Assembly: GCA_963722495.1 (NCBI GenBank) | Contig: CAVRND010000011.1 | Coordinates: 392,437-456,436 of the forward strand | Source of the DNA: Hyphomicrobium_A sp963722495 | GTDB lineage: Bacteria; Pseudomonadota; Alphaproteobacteria; Rhizobiales; Hyphomicrobiaceae | Length of the DNA: 64,000 bases | Direction of reading: 5' to 3' | Shown here: positions 1-7,809 of the stretch, piece by piece | Layout: every line of letters starts with the position of its first letter | How positions within the stretch are numbered: position 1 is the stretch's first letter | Made by a program: the position numbers and the translations under genes | The notes under the pieces: generated by a model | The model's input: the letters and a program-made list of their open reading frames with translations, nothing else | The model's database searches: none | Told to the model about the DNA's origin: nothing

Positions 1-354
1 CCGATGATGGCAGCCGTCGTCCGCGCCGCGCTCATCATATGCCGCTTCGATGCCGCGCGGCGGGAGAAGCTGCAGTCGCTCGTCGCGTTCGCCGATCGCC
101 GGCTCGCTGAAAGCTGCGGACTGCAGGCGTCCGGCTCGCACATTCAGCCAGTCATCGTCGGCGCCGATGATCGCGCGACGAAGCTTGCTGCGGCGATGCA
201 GGCGCGCGGCTTCGACATCCGTGCCGTGCGCCCCCCTACAGTTCCGGAGGGCACTGCGCGGCTACGGCTGTCGCTGACACTGAACGTCGATGAGGCGAAG
301 GTTGCCGAGATGGCGTCGGCGCTAGCCGAGGAGCTGAAGAGGCTCGACACATGA
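1..354 (+). CDS. bioF: 8-amino-7-oxononanoate synthase, C-terminal part (partial)
   Basis: This is the last ~117 codons of a PLP-dependent alpha-oxoamine synthase that enters from the left edge in frame 1; the ATG at position 4 is internal. BioF condenses pimeloyl-ACP (or -CoA) with alanine to give KAPA in biotin synthesis. The segment HIQPVIVGADDRATKLAAAM followed by GFDIRAVRPPTVPEGTARLR is the typical C-terminal small-domain signature of the family (substrate-binding RPPTVP and RLR). The PLP lysine lies upstream of the window. The stop overlaps the start of bioD (ATGA, 351-354), which indicates translational coupling. Confidence 0.9.
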   Translation, partial: PMMAAVVRAALIICRFDAARREKLQSLVAFADRRLAESCGLQASGSHIQPVIVGADDRATKLAAAMQARGFDIRAVRPPTVPEGTARLRLSLTLNVDEAKVAEMASALAEELKRLDT

Positions 355-999
355 GCAGCGCCATCGTCGTCACCGGAACCGATACCGACGTCGGCAAGAC
401 CGTGTTCGCCGCCGGCCTCGTCGCCGCGCTCGATGGTTTCTATTGGAAGCCGGTGCAAGCCGGGCTTGAGGGGGAAACCGACGCTGAAATCGTGCAGCGG
501 CTTTCCGGTTTGCCGGCCGCGCGCGTTTTGCCTGAGGTCTATCGCCTGACGACGGCGGCCTCACCGCACCTCGCCGCCGAGCGTGATGGCATCGAGATCG
601 ACATCGAGGGTCTCGCCAACGCCCCGCTCAACAATAGCCGCGTCGTCATCATCGAAGGCGCAGGCGGTCTGCTGGTGCCGCTGACGCGCGGCTACCTGCA
701 GATCGAGTTGTTCGCCCGCTGGGCGGCGCCGGTCGTGCTCGTGGCTTCGACGCGGCTGGGCACCATCAACCACACCCTGCTCTCCGCCGAAGCCTTGCGG
801 CGGCGCCAGATCCCGTTGCTCGGGGTTGCCTTCGTCGGCGGTGAGAACGCCGAATTCAGAACGCACGATCACAGAGATGGGCGGCGTGCGCCACCTGGGG
901 CGGCTGCCGATCATCGATCCGTTGGACGCCGGCATGTTGCGGTCGGCATTCGCCGCCAACTTCCGCATCGAGGACTTCCTCGTTCCGGTGCGAACATGA
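351..999 (+). CDS. bioD: Dethiobiotin synthetase, reading frame broken by one extra base near 859
   Basis: BioD carboxylates DAPA to dethiobiotin using ATP and CO2. The P-loop is seen at the N terminus as GTDTDVGKT (residues 8-16), followed by FYWKPVQAG and EGAGGLLVPL. After AEF (852-857) the frame must shift by one extra base: reading on from about 859 in the next frame gives ERTITEMGGVRHLGRLP and then a normal C terminus ending VPVRT with TGA at 997-999. Without the shift, translation runs into bioA and gives a false 639-residue BioD-BioA fusion. A sequencing insertion is the simplest explanation. bioA starts at 996 (ATGA overlap). Confidence 0.88.
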
Positions 1000-2270
1000 C
1001 GGCGCGGGGCCGCAGCCCGATCTGGCACCCCTTCACGCAGCACGGTCTGCAGCCTGAGATGATTGAGATCGCCGGCGCAAAGGGCGCCTGGCTTGAGACA
1101 GTGGACGGGCGACGCCTCCTCGACGGCATCTCGTCCTGGTGGGTCGTGACGCACGGGCACTGCCATCCGCGCATCGTCGCCGCCATCGAGGCACAAGCGC
1201 GCCAACTGGATCAGGTCATCTTTGCCGGGTTTACGCACGAGCCGGCCGAAAGGCTGGCGCGCGGCCTCATCGATCTAGCCCCGGCCGGGCTCGCGCATGT
1301 GTTCTTCTCCGACAGCGGCTCGACCTCCGTCGAGGTAGCGCTGAAGATGGCGCTCGGCTACTGGCGCAACATCGGTGCCCCGCGCCGCCGCATCGTGGCG
1401 CTCGAACACGGATACCACGGCGACACGGTCGGCGGCATGTCGGTCGGCGCCCGCGGCGTATTCAGCGCCGCCTACGATCCGCTGCTGTTCGACGTGGTGC
1501 GCATTCCCTTTCCGGCTGCTGGACGCGAGCAGGCGACGATCGACGCCTTCGCGGCCGCCTGCGCTGTCGAGCCGGTCGCCGCATTGATCGTCGAGCCGCT
1601 AATCCTCGGTGCCGGCGGCATGCTCATCTATGACGCCAGCGTGCTCCGCGAGTTGAAGCGCGTCGCCGAGGCGTACGGCGCGCTGTTCATTGCCGACGAG
1701 GTGATGACCGGTTGGGGACGAACGGGCGAGCTGTTCGCCTGCAGTGCCGCCGGGGTGACGCCCGACATCCTATGCGTCGCCAAAGGTATCACCGGCGGAT
1801 CGCTGCCGCTGGCGGTGACGCTGTGCACCGCGCCGATCTTCGAAGCGCATCGATCGAGCGACCGCGCCAAGACATTTTTCCATTCCAGCTCATATACGGC
1901 CAACCCCATCGCCTGCGCGGCGGCGGTCGCAAACCTGGAGATCTGGAAAACGGAACCGGTGGCTGAAAGGATCGCGGCTCTCTCCGCCGCGCACGCCGAG
2001 CGACTGGCCCCCTTCCGCGCCGTTGATCAATTCACGGGCGTACGTCAGCTCGGCACCATTGCCGCGCTCGATCTCAAGGTTGGAGATGCGGGCTACCTCG
2101 CCGGCGTCGGTCCGCGACTAATGGAGTTCTTCATCGACCGAGGCGTCCTGTTGCGCCCGCTTGGCAACACCATCTACGTCATGCCTCCCTACTGCATCAC
2201 GCCCGGCGAACTAGACGCCATTTACGCCGCGATCGCCGAGGCGCCGGATGCCCTGGAGCGCCGAGCATGA
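996..2270 (+). CDS. bioA: Adenosylmethionine-8-amino-7-oxononanoate aminotransferase
   Basis: Class III PLP aminotransferase of 424 residues that converts KAPA to DAPA with S-adenosylmethionine as amino donor. Visible motifs are IWHPFTQH at the N terminus, GISSWWVVTHGHCHP, SDSGSTSVEVALKMA, the PLP-phenol aspartate in IADEVMTG (D234), and the Schiff-base lysine in CVAKGITGG (K263). The start ATG overlaps the bioD stop by four bases, and the stop overlaps the start of bioZ (2267), so this is a tightly coupled biotin operon. Length and ends are normal. Confidence 0.95.
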   Translation: MTARGRSPIWHPFTQHGLQPEMIEIAGAKGAWLETVDGRRLLDGISSWWVVTHGHCHPRIVAAIEAQARQLDQVIFAGFTHEPAERLARGLIDLAPAGLAHVFFSDSGSTSVEVALKMALGYWRNIGAPRRRIVALEHGYHGDTVGGMSVGARGVFSAAYDPLLFDVVRIPFPAAGREQATIDAFAAACAVEPVAALIVEPLILGAGGMLIYDASVLRELKRVAEAYGALFIADEVMTGWGRTGELFACSAAGVTPDILCVAKGITGGSLPLAVTLCTAPIFEAHRSSDRAKTFFHSSSYTANPIACAAAVANLEIWKTEPVAERIAALSAAHAERLAPFRAVDQFTGVRQLGTIAALDLKVGDAGYLAGVGPRLMEFFIDRGVLLRPLGNTIYVMPPYCITPGELDAIYAAIAEAPDALERRA

Positions 2271-3247
2271 GCGGATCGACCATCCTCGGGTTCGGGCACT
2301 ACGTGCCGCAGCGGCGCATCCCCAATGCCGAGATCGAGCAGCGGCTCGGTCTCGAACCGGGCTGGATACTCCGGCGCACCGGCATTGAGGAGCGCCGCTA
2401 CGCCGCCGACGATGAGGCGCTCACTGACATCGCCGTCCCAGCTGCCGAGATGGCGCTGAAGCAGTCCGGCCTCGACCGCGGCGCCATCGCCCTCACTTTG
2501 CTGGCAACCAGCACGCCCGACCACCTGTTGCCGCCCTCGGCGCCACTGCTCGCCCATCGCCTGGGTCTCAGCAACTCGGGAGGCATCGACCTGGCCGGCG
2601 CTTGCGCCGGATTTCTCTACGCTCTTACGCTTGCCGACGGCTTCTTGCGCACGCACGGTGCTCCGGTGCTGGTGGTCGCCGCCAATATTCTCTCGCGGCG
2701 GATCAATCCGACCGAGCGCGGCAGCTCCATCCTGTTCGCCGACGCCGCCGGCGCCGTCGTCCTGGCGCCTTCCGACCGACCTGGCGCGGGTGTCCTCGGG
2801 GCGCGGCTCGCGGCCGACGGGAGCGGCTACAATCTCATCAATATTGCCGGCGGGGGCAGCCGGCGCCCGTTCGCGCCAGAGATGCCGATCGAAGACGTGC
2901 AGATGACCATCGCCGACGGTCAGGCCGTGTTCACCCGCGCCGTGGGCATGATGGTGGCCTCCTCGCGTGAGGCGCTCACCAAGGCGCACCTAACGATCGC
3001 CGACATCGACTGCTTGATCCCGCACCAAGCGAACGGACGCATCATCGCCGCCGTCGCCCAGCAGCTCGGCGCGTCGCCCGACAAGGTCGTCTCGACGATT
3101 GCCACCTTCGGCAACAGCTCGGCGGCCACCATCCCTCTGTCGCTGTCGATTGCGGCCGGGCACGGCAGGATTGGGCGTGGCAACCGGCTCCTCATGTGTG
3201 CGGCAGGAGCGGGGCTGACTGGGGGCGCGGTCGTCTACGCGCTGTGA
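2267..3247 (+). CDS. bioZ: Beta-ketoacyl-ACP synthase III-like protein of biotin synthesis
   Basis: A FabH-fold thiolase of 326 residues. The catalytic triad is complete: Cys in AGACAGFLYA (C113), His in LIPHQANGR (H253) and Asn in FGNSSAAT (N283). In Rhizobiales a FabH homologue at the end of bioBFDA, BioZ, makes the pimeloyl-ACP precursor by condensing glutaryl-CoA with malonyl-ACP, bypassing BioC/BioH. Here the gene overlaps bioA by four bases and follows bioF-bioD-bioA, which is that arrangement. On sequence alone it could be called a generic FabH; the context is what supports BioZ. Confidence 0.88.
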   Translation: MSGSTILGFGHYVPQRRIPNAEIEQRLGLEPGWILRRTGIEERRYAADDEALTDIAVPAAEMALKQSGLDRGAIALTLLATSTPDHLLPPSAPLLAHRLGLSNSGGIDLAGACAGFLYALTLADGFLRTHGAPVLVVAANILSRRINPTERGSSILFADAAGAVVLAPSDRPGAGVLGARLAADGSGYNLINIAGGGSRRPFAPEMPIEDVQMTIADGQAVFTRAVGMMVASSREALTKAHLTIADIDCLIPHQANGRIIAAVAQQLGASPDKVVSTIATFGNSSAATIPLSLSIAAGHGRIGRGNRLLMCAAGAGLTGGAVVYAL

Positions 3248-3515
3248 CGCGGGCGGCATCTGTCGGGAACCTGCAGGCGAGGTTCAGGTCCAGTTCATTC
3301 CTGTAATGATTAAGTGTGGCCAACACGACAGATGCGGATGCAAACCTCACCGCTGGTGTGACCAACGAGAGGCAAAAAGATGCCAAAGCCCCCGTCCAGC
3401 CGCATTTCGATGCAGGAACTGCAGCCTGCCGTGTCGCGTTGTTTGGACCGACAGGACGTGCAAATTGGCACGTTTGCTAACTCTATATCCTACTAGCGGC
3501 CAGGTGAAAAAAAAC

Positions 3516-4703
3516 ATGCCGATGAGCGCTACGAGCTCCGGTGCACAGCGCGACCTGCGAATTGATTTCTTCCGCGGCCTGGCGCTGCTTTTCATCTTCG
3601 TCGACCACGTTCCCGACAACGTGGCCGCGAAATTCACGTTGAAGAATTACGGCTTCGCCGACGCCGCCGAGGTGTTCGTGCTGCTGGCCGGTTTTTCGGC
3701 GGTGCTTGCCTATGGGCGAGTGTTCGAGGGGCAGGGCTTCAAGGCCGGCGTAGCGCGCGTCTTCGAGCGCGTCCGGGATATCTATCTCTGGCATCTGGCG
3801 CTGATCGTCATCTGCGGCATTGGCCTCACCTTCGCCGCCAGCCACTTTGACAACTTCGCGTATGCGAGGAACATCGGCGTGCATGTCTTCGCCGAGAACC
3901 CGGCCCGTTCCACCGTGCTGGCCGCGACGCTCGTCAACCAGCCGAACATGCTCAATATTTTGCCGCTGTACATCGTGCTGCTGATGTTCTGGCTGCCATT
4001 TGTGTTGTGGCTGCTGCCACGCAATCCTTGGCAGGCGTTAGTGCTGTCGGTCGGCCTGTGGGCCGCCTCAAACCTGCTGTCGGCCAACCTGCCGAGCATG
4101 CAGCATCCGCACGGCTGGGTGTTCAACCCGTTCGCTTGGCAGCTGTTGATCACCATCGGCGCGTTGACGGCGCACTTCACGCGGCAGGGACCGGTCCCGT
4201 TTTCGCGTCCGCTGATGTGGATCGCGATCGCCTACCTGACTTTCGCTTTCCTCTACGTCGCGCCGTGGACGCAAGTCGTCGGCTGGGAGAGTGTGCGGGT
4301 GTTCGCTCCGGACATGCTGGGCAATGTCGATAAAACGTATCTTTCGCCTTGGCGGCTCGCCAATGTTGTCGCACTCGGCTACCTGGTATTGATCTTACTC
4401 GCGCCGCAAAGCCAATGGCTTAGTCACCCTTGGGCCACGGGCATTGCGCGATTGGGCCGGCACTCCTTGGAAATCTTCTGCCTCGGGACAATATTGTCCT
4501 TCGTTGGTTGGGTTGTCCTGGTTGAAGCCGGCTACGGACTCGCTCTACAGATCCTGGTCAACGCTATAGGCATCGGGATTCTGTTGGGGACGGCATGGGC
4601 TCTTGCACAGCGCAACCGCGGCACGGACTGGGCTTTCGGACAACTGGTACGAAACTTCTTAGCCGAGCGGCGCTTTCTGGGTGCGCAGCAGTTGCAGGCC
4701 TAA
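3516..4703 (+). CDS. OpgC-family membrane acyltransferase
   Basis: About 395 residues with roughly ten hydrophobic segments, beginning MPMSATSSGAQRDLRIDFFR. The motif LRIDFFRGLALLFIFVDHVP near the N terminus is typical of OpgC-type proteins, which are predicted to transfer succinyl groups to periplasmic glucans. The frame stays open upstream to 3306, but that extension is Cys/Arg-rich and not family-like, so the ATG at 3516 (or 3522) is chosen. The ribosome binding site is weak (AGGTGAAA). The 3' end overlaps the next gene by 109 bases. The true substrate is not shown by the sequence. Confidence 0.8.
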   Translation: MPMSATSSGAQRDLRIDFFRGLALLFIFVDHVPDNVAAKFTLKNYGFADAAEVFVLLAGFSAVLAYGRVFEGQGFKAGVARVFERVRDIYLWHLALIVICGIGLTFAASHFDNFAYARNIGVHVFAENPARSTVLAATLVNQPNMLNILPLYIVLLMFWLPFVLWLLPRNPWQALVLSVGLWAASNLLSANLPSMQHPHGWVFNPFAWQLLITIGALTAHFTRQGPVPFSRPLMWIAIAYLTFAFLYVAPWTQVVGWESVRVFAPDMLGNVDKTYLSPWRLANVVALGYLVLILLAPQSQWLSHPWATGIARLGRHSLEIFCLGTILSFVGWVVLVEAGYGLALQILVNAIGIGILLGTAWALAQRNRGTDWAFGQLVRNFLAERRFLGAQQLQA

Positions 4704-5482
4704 CCGCCATATATTCAGTTCAAGCAGAAGCCAGCCCGCGCTGCCAAGCGCCGGCTGCGCTTTCGCGTTTTGACGCCCCGCTTCCCAAATTTTCGGCCGC
4801 CCTCGCGACCGGCCAGCCGGTGCGCATCATTGCGCTCGGATCTTCGAGCACGCAGGGCATCGGGGCCTCGAGCCCCAAGGCGTGCTACCCCGTCAAGCTG
4901 CAGGCGGAGCTGGCACAGCGGTTCCCAGGCAACAAGATCACTGTCGAGAACCTCGGTATCGGCGGCCAGCTCGCGACCGATATGCTCCGGCGCATCAAAA
5001 AGGACGTGATCGCACGTCAACCGACTTTGGTGATCTGGCAGACGGGCGTCAACGACGCCATGCGCCTCGTCAACGTCGACAAATTCCGCGAGACGGTCAT
5101 TGCAGGCATCGACGAAATGCAGCGTGCGGGCATCGACGTCGTGCTCCTCGACATGCAGTTCTTCCCCAAGGCCGAGAAGGTGCGTGACTTCCCGCGCTTC
5201 CTCGTCGCCATGCGCCAGATCGCCGAGCAGCGCCGCATCCCCATCATGCAGCGCTTCGCCATCATGAAGCACCTCGTCACCAGCGCCCAATACACGCCCC
5301 AGCAGCTGTTGGCCGCGGACCAGTTCCATCCCAACGATTTCAGCTACGGCTGCCTCGGGCGGATCATGGCCGAGGCCCTACAGGGCGAGGTGATCGACGG
5401 CACCAAGGTCGTGGCAAAGAAGAAATATCCGGCCGAGACCGCCAAGCAGGCCGGCGCTACCGCTCCGCTGCCGGTTCACTGA
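4595..5482 (+). CDS. Secreted SGNH/GDSL-type hydrolase
   Basis: 295 residues. A signal-peptide-like stretch runs from about residue 20 to a probable cleavage after QAEA (near residue 46). SGNH blocks are visible: GSSSTQG (nucleophile Ser), the Gly of GIGGQLATD, Asn of TGVNDAM, and the Asp/His pair in ADQFHPND. It is therefore a periplasmic esterase or acetylhydrolase. The start lies 109 bases inside the upstream OpgC gene in another frame; a good SD (GGGGA) precedes ATG 4595 and no closer start codon exists, so the long overlap seems real. Co-location with OpgC suggests a role in acylation or deacylation of envelope glycans. Confidence 0.82.
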   Translation: MGSCTAQPRHGLGFRTTGTKLLSRAALSGCAAVAGLTAIYSVQAEASPRCQAPAALSRFDAPLPKFSAALATGQPVRIIALGSSSTQGIGASSPKACYPVKLQAELAQRFPGNKITVENLGIGGQLATDMLRRIKKDVIARQPTLVIWQTGVNDAMRLVNVDKFRETVIAGIDEMQRAGIDVVLLDMQFFPKAEKVRDFPRFLVAMRQIAEQRRIPIMQRFAIMKHLVTSAQYTPQQLLAADQFHPNDFSYGCLGRIMAEALQGEVIDGTKVVAKKKYPAETAKQAGATAPLPVH

Positions 5483-5539
5483 AACGGAGCCAGCGTGTAG
5501 GGTTCGGGGCTAGACCTTCTCTGGCGCCCGGAGCCCGGC

Positions 5540-5968
5540 ATGATTTCAGGTCAGCTCGCACTTGTTACGGCGGCACTGTTCACCGGTGCCGCCATTTACG
5601 TATCCGCCGTCGAGCATCCGGCGCGCATGGCGCTCGAGCCGGGCCCCATGCTCACGGAATGGAAGCCGTCCTACAAGCGTGGCTTTGCCATGCAGGCCAG
5701 CCTCGCCATCATCGGATTCCTGCTCGGTACCTGGACCTACTGGGAAACCCAAAATTGGTTATGGCTGGCCGGCGGACTGGCCCTGCTTGCCGGTTGGCCT
5801 TACACGCTGCTCGTCATCATGCCGACCAACAACCGGCTGTTGGCGACGCCCATCGCCGCAGCCAATGCGGCGACCGCAGCCCTGATCGCCAAATGGGCGG
5901 CGCTCCACGCCGTGCGGACCGGCCTCGGCGCGGCCGCGACGCTCCTCTTCCTGCTCGCGTCGACGTAG
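5540..5968 (+). CDS. DUF1772-family membrane protein
   Basis: 142 residues with four predicted transmembrane segments. The pattern GAAIYVSAVEHPARM near the N terminus, YKRGFAMQASLA in the middle and VIMPTNNRLL are characteristic of DUF1772 (anthrone-oxygenase-like) proteins. A GGAG ribosome binding site precedes ATG 5540. The biochemical role in bacteria is unknown. It stands alone on the + strand, and the next gene is convergent with only 7 bases between the ends. Confidence 0.75.
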   Translation: MISGQLALVTAALFTGAAIYVSAVEHPARMALEPGPMLTEWKPSYKRGFAMQASLAIIGFLLGTWTYWETQNWLWLAGGLALLAGWPYTLLVIMPTNNRLLATPIAAANAATAALIAKWAALHAVRTGLGAAATLLFLLAST

Positions 5969-5975
5969 GGCGCGA

Positions 5976-7142
5976 TCAGTTCTTTGGCTCGTCCTTGTCG
6001 CGGCTGAGCTTGTAGAGGTTCTGCAACAGCGCATCGAAACCCCCGCCCCCCGCGCCGGCGTGCAAGTCGATGCGGCCGACTTTCTCGACCAGCTTCTCCA
6101 GTGCCTCGAGCTCCTTGAGGCGCAAAAGCAGCGGGTTGTCTTCCATCAACTTGGCGGTGTTGAGCAGCGAGCGCGTCGCGGCCGTCTCCTCCTGGCGGCG
6201 GATCAGGTTGGCCTTCGCCACCCTCTCCGCCTCGACCACCTTGTTCAGGAGCAGTCGCACGTCGCCCGGCAGAATAACGTCCTTGACGCCGATCTCGCCG
6301 ACTTCAGCGCCGAGCGCCCGCGCCCGCTCGGCGACGAACGCCCGCACCTCGTTGTCGATCGTGTCGCGCGCCGCCAAAATCTCGTCCAGCGTGCGCGTTG
6401 CCACCGCCTCGCGAATGGCGAACTGCACGAGCCGATAGAGTGTGCCGGGCACATCGGCCGTCGCGAGTGCCGCCTTCTCCGGATCGGTGATCTTTGTGAA
6501 GGCGGTGAGCGTCACACGGATGCCGACGCGATCCTTGGTCAGGATCTCCTGTGCCGTCACCTCGAGCGGCTGCGGTCGCAGATCGATCTTGGCGACTTTC
6601 ACCGTGCGCCCAACCTGCCAGAAGGCGTGCCGGCCCGGCGGCAGCCGCTCCTTCAGCTCGCCGTCGACCGTTAGCAGGCCCGCCTCGTGCGCCTCAATGA
6701 CCGCAAACGCGATGGTGCCCGCGCTGCGCGCTGGGTCGAGTTTGTCGAGGTAGCGCTTGGCAACGCGGAACTCGTTCTCGGTATCGATCAGCTCCACATC
6801 GACGCTGGTCAGCGTCCGCCAGTAAGCGCGCGTCGTGTTCGGCGGTACGAGGTGCTTAGGCTCGCCGTCGAAAGAGACGATCGCGACCTCGGTCGGGCCG
6901 GCCTGCACGATCTCGAAATTCTGCTCGGCGATCAGCGGGTGCGTTCGGTGCAGCAGCAAAGCGCGTTCCGTGGCGATCTCGGCGCGCACAACCTTCACCA
7001 CCTCGGCCGACAATTGCCATCCGGGGTCCAGTGCCAAAAAGCGGCCGGGCTGCAGCAGGCGTATGAAGCGCCCGTCGCGGCTCAGAAATCCGCGCTCGTC
7101 GTCGCGTACAATGACTTCGAACCAAAATCCGTACTTACGCAT
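5976..7142 (-). CDS. Slipin/stomatin-like SPFH-domain protein
   Basis: 388 residues from ATG at 7140-7142, preceded by TTGGAG six bases away; the open frame extends 18 codons further but has no SD. An N-terminal segment with a RGFLSRDGRFIRLLQPGRF signature is followed by an SPFH/Band 7 region (VDVELIDTENEFRVAKRYLD through DVILPGDVRLLLNKVVEAER) and an alpha-helical tail (KANLIRRQEETAATRSLLNT). There is no strong N-terminal transmembrane helix, unlike classic slipins, so membrane association would be peripheral. SPFH proteins scaffold membrane proteases or microdomains; no partner gene is adjacent. Confidence 0.78.
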   Translation of the reverse strand: MRKYGFWFEVIVRDDERGFLSRDGRFIRLLQPGRFLALDPGWQLSAEVVKVVRAEIATERALLLHRTHPLIAEQNFEIVQAGPTEVAIVSFDGEPKHLVPPNTTRAYWRTLTSVDVELIDTENEFRVAKRYLDKLDPARSAGTIAFAVIEAHEAGLLTVDGELKERLPPGRHAFWQVGRTVKVAKIDLRPQPLEVTAQEILTKDRVGIRVTLTAFTKITDPEKAALATADVPGTLYRLVQFAIREAVATRTLDEILAARDTIDNEVRAFVAERARALGAEVGEIGVKDVILPGDVRLLLNKVVEAERVAKANLIRRQEETAATRSLLNTAKLMEDNPLLLRLKELEALEKLVEKVGRIDLHAGAGGGGFDALLQNLYKLSRDKDEPKN

Positions 7143-7408
7143 CACGCGCTCCAAGAAAAAATCGAAAAAACTGAAGGTTGCCGGCCAGCTTCCCACGCAG
7201 CGTACGCGGGCCGAAGCTTCAGCCGGGCCGCGCTACCTTACACACCGGGCTGCGTCCACTTCCCGTCCGAGGACGGGCAGTGCCGGTGCCCGGGCTCCGG
7301 TTTTGCGGCCGGGCGGTATCCGCTCCGGCACAAGGCGCTGCTGCGCTTGCCCTCGCGGGCCGGAAAGCTGGCCGGCTTCCCCATTTTGAGCCCGCCGAAG
7401 CGGGCGAT

Positions 7409-7480
7409 AGTCGACGTGGGATTTGAACCCACTACAGCAAGATTAATAGTCTTGTGCTCTATCCAATGAGCTAGTCGATG
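7409..7480 (-). tRNA. tRNA-like sequence with apparent anticodon AUU (possible pseudogene)
   Basis: On the minus strand a cloverleaf can be drawn: D stem GCTC/GAGC, anticodon stem CAAGA/TCTTG, five-base variable loop, T stem GTGGG/CCCAC with loop TTCAAAT. The seven-base anticodon loop reads CTATTAA, giving anticodon ATT at 7445-7447, nominally Asn. This is odd because bacterial tRNA-Asn uses GTT. Only the inner five acceptor pairs form (TCGAC/GTCGA); the outer two mismatch and no CCA is encoded at the 3' end. The 5' end overlaps the CCA of the neighbouring tRNA-like sequence by two bases. It could be a decayed tRNA, an acquired one, or contain base errors. Confidence 0.5.
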
Positions 7481-7550
7481 GAGAAGCTGAAGGGAATTGA
7501 ACCCCCGACCTCCCGGCTGACCGGGCGCTCTGCCACTGAGCTACAACCTC
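7479..7550 (-). tRNA. tRNA-like sequence with a 4-nt anticodon loop (possible pseudogene)
   Basis: The minus strand gives a full seven-pair acceptor stem (GAGGTTG with CAGCTTC, including G-U pairs), D stem GCTC/GAGC, T stem closing TTCAATT, discriminator U and an encoded CCA (7479-7481). The anticodon stem CCCGG/CCGGG is perfect but encloses only TCAG (7517-7520) instead of seven bases, so no normal anticodon exists. Either three bases are missing (sequence error or mutation) or this is a degenerate tRNA. Amino acid identity cannot be assigned. Confidence 0.5.
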
Positions 7551-7809
7551 GGTGCAATGACGCGGAACACGCTGCCGCAAAGCAGAGCGCGCCAGCCGGG
7601 TCTCAGCGAGCCCGGGCACATGGCGTCCGGGACTAGTAAATGCTCAAATCCGGCGAAATTAAAGCCTCGTTGGCGTGACGGCGTTATGATGGTGGCGGCC
7701 CGACCGTCATGGTGATTTTGCTATCAATCTGTGCAGCTGAGTCATAGTTCGGACGGGACAAATCGGTTAGCTGACGATCAACGATCACAAACTTGGCCAG
7801 GAACAGGGT

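Noticed and set aside
351..2270. A 639-residue BioD-BioA fusion protein
   Set aside because: The C-terminal part of BioD is found intact in the next frame, ending with a stop that overlaps the bioA start; the fusion depends on one extra base.
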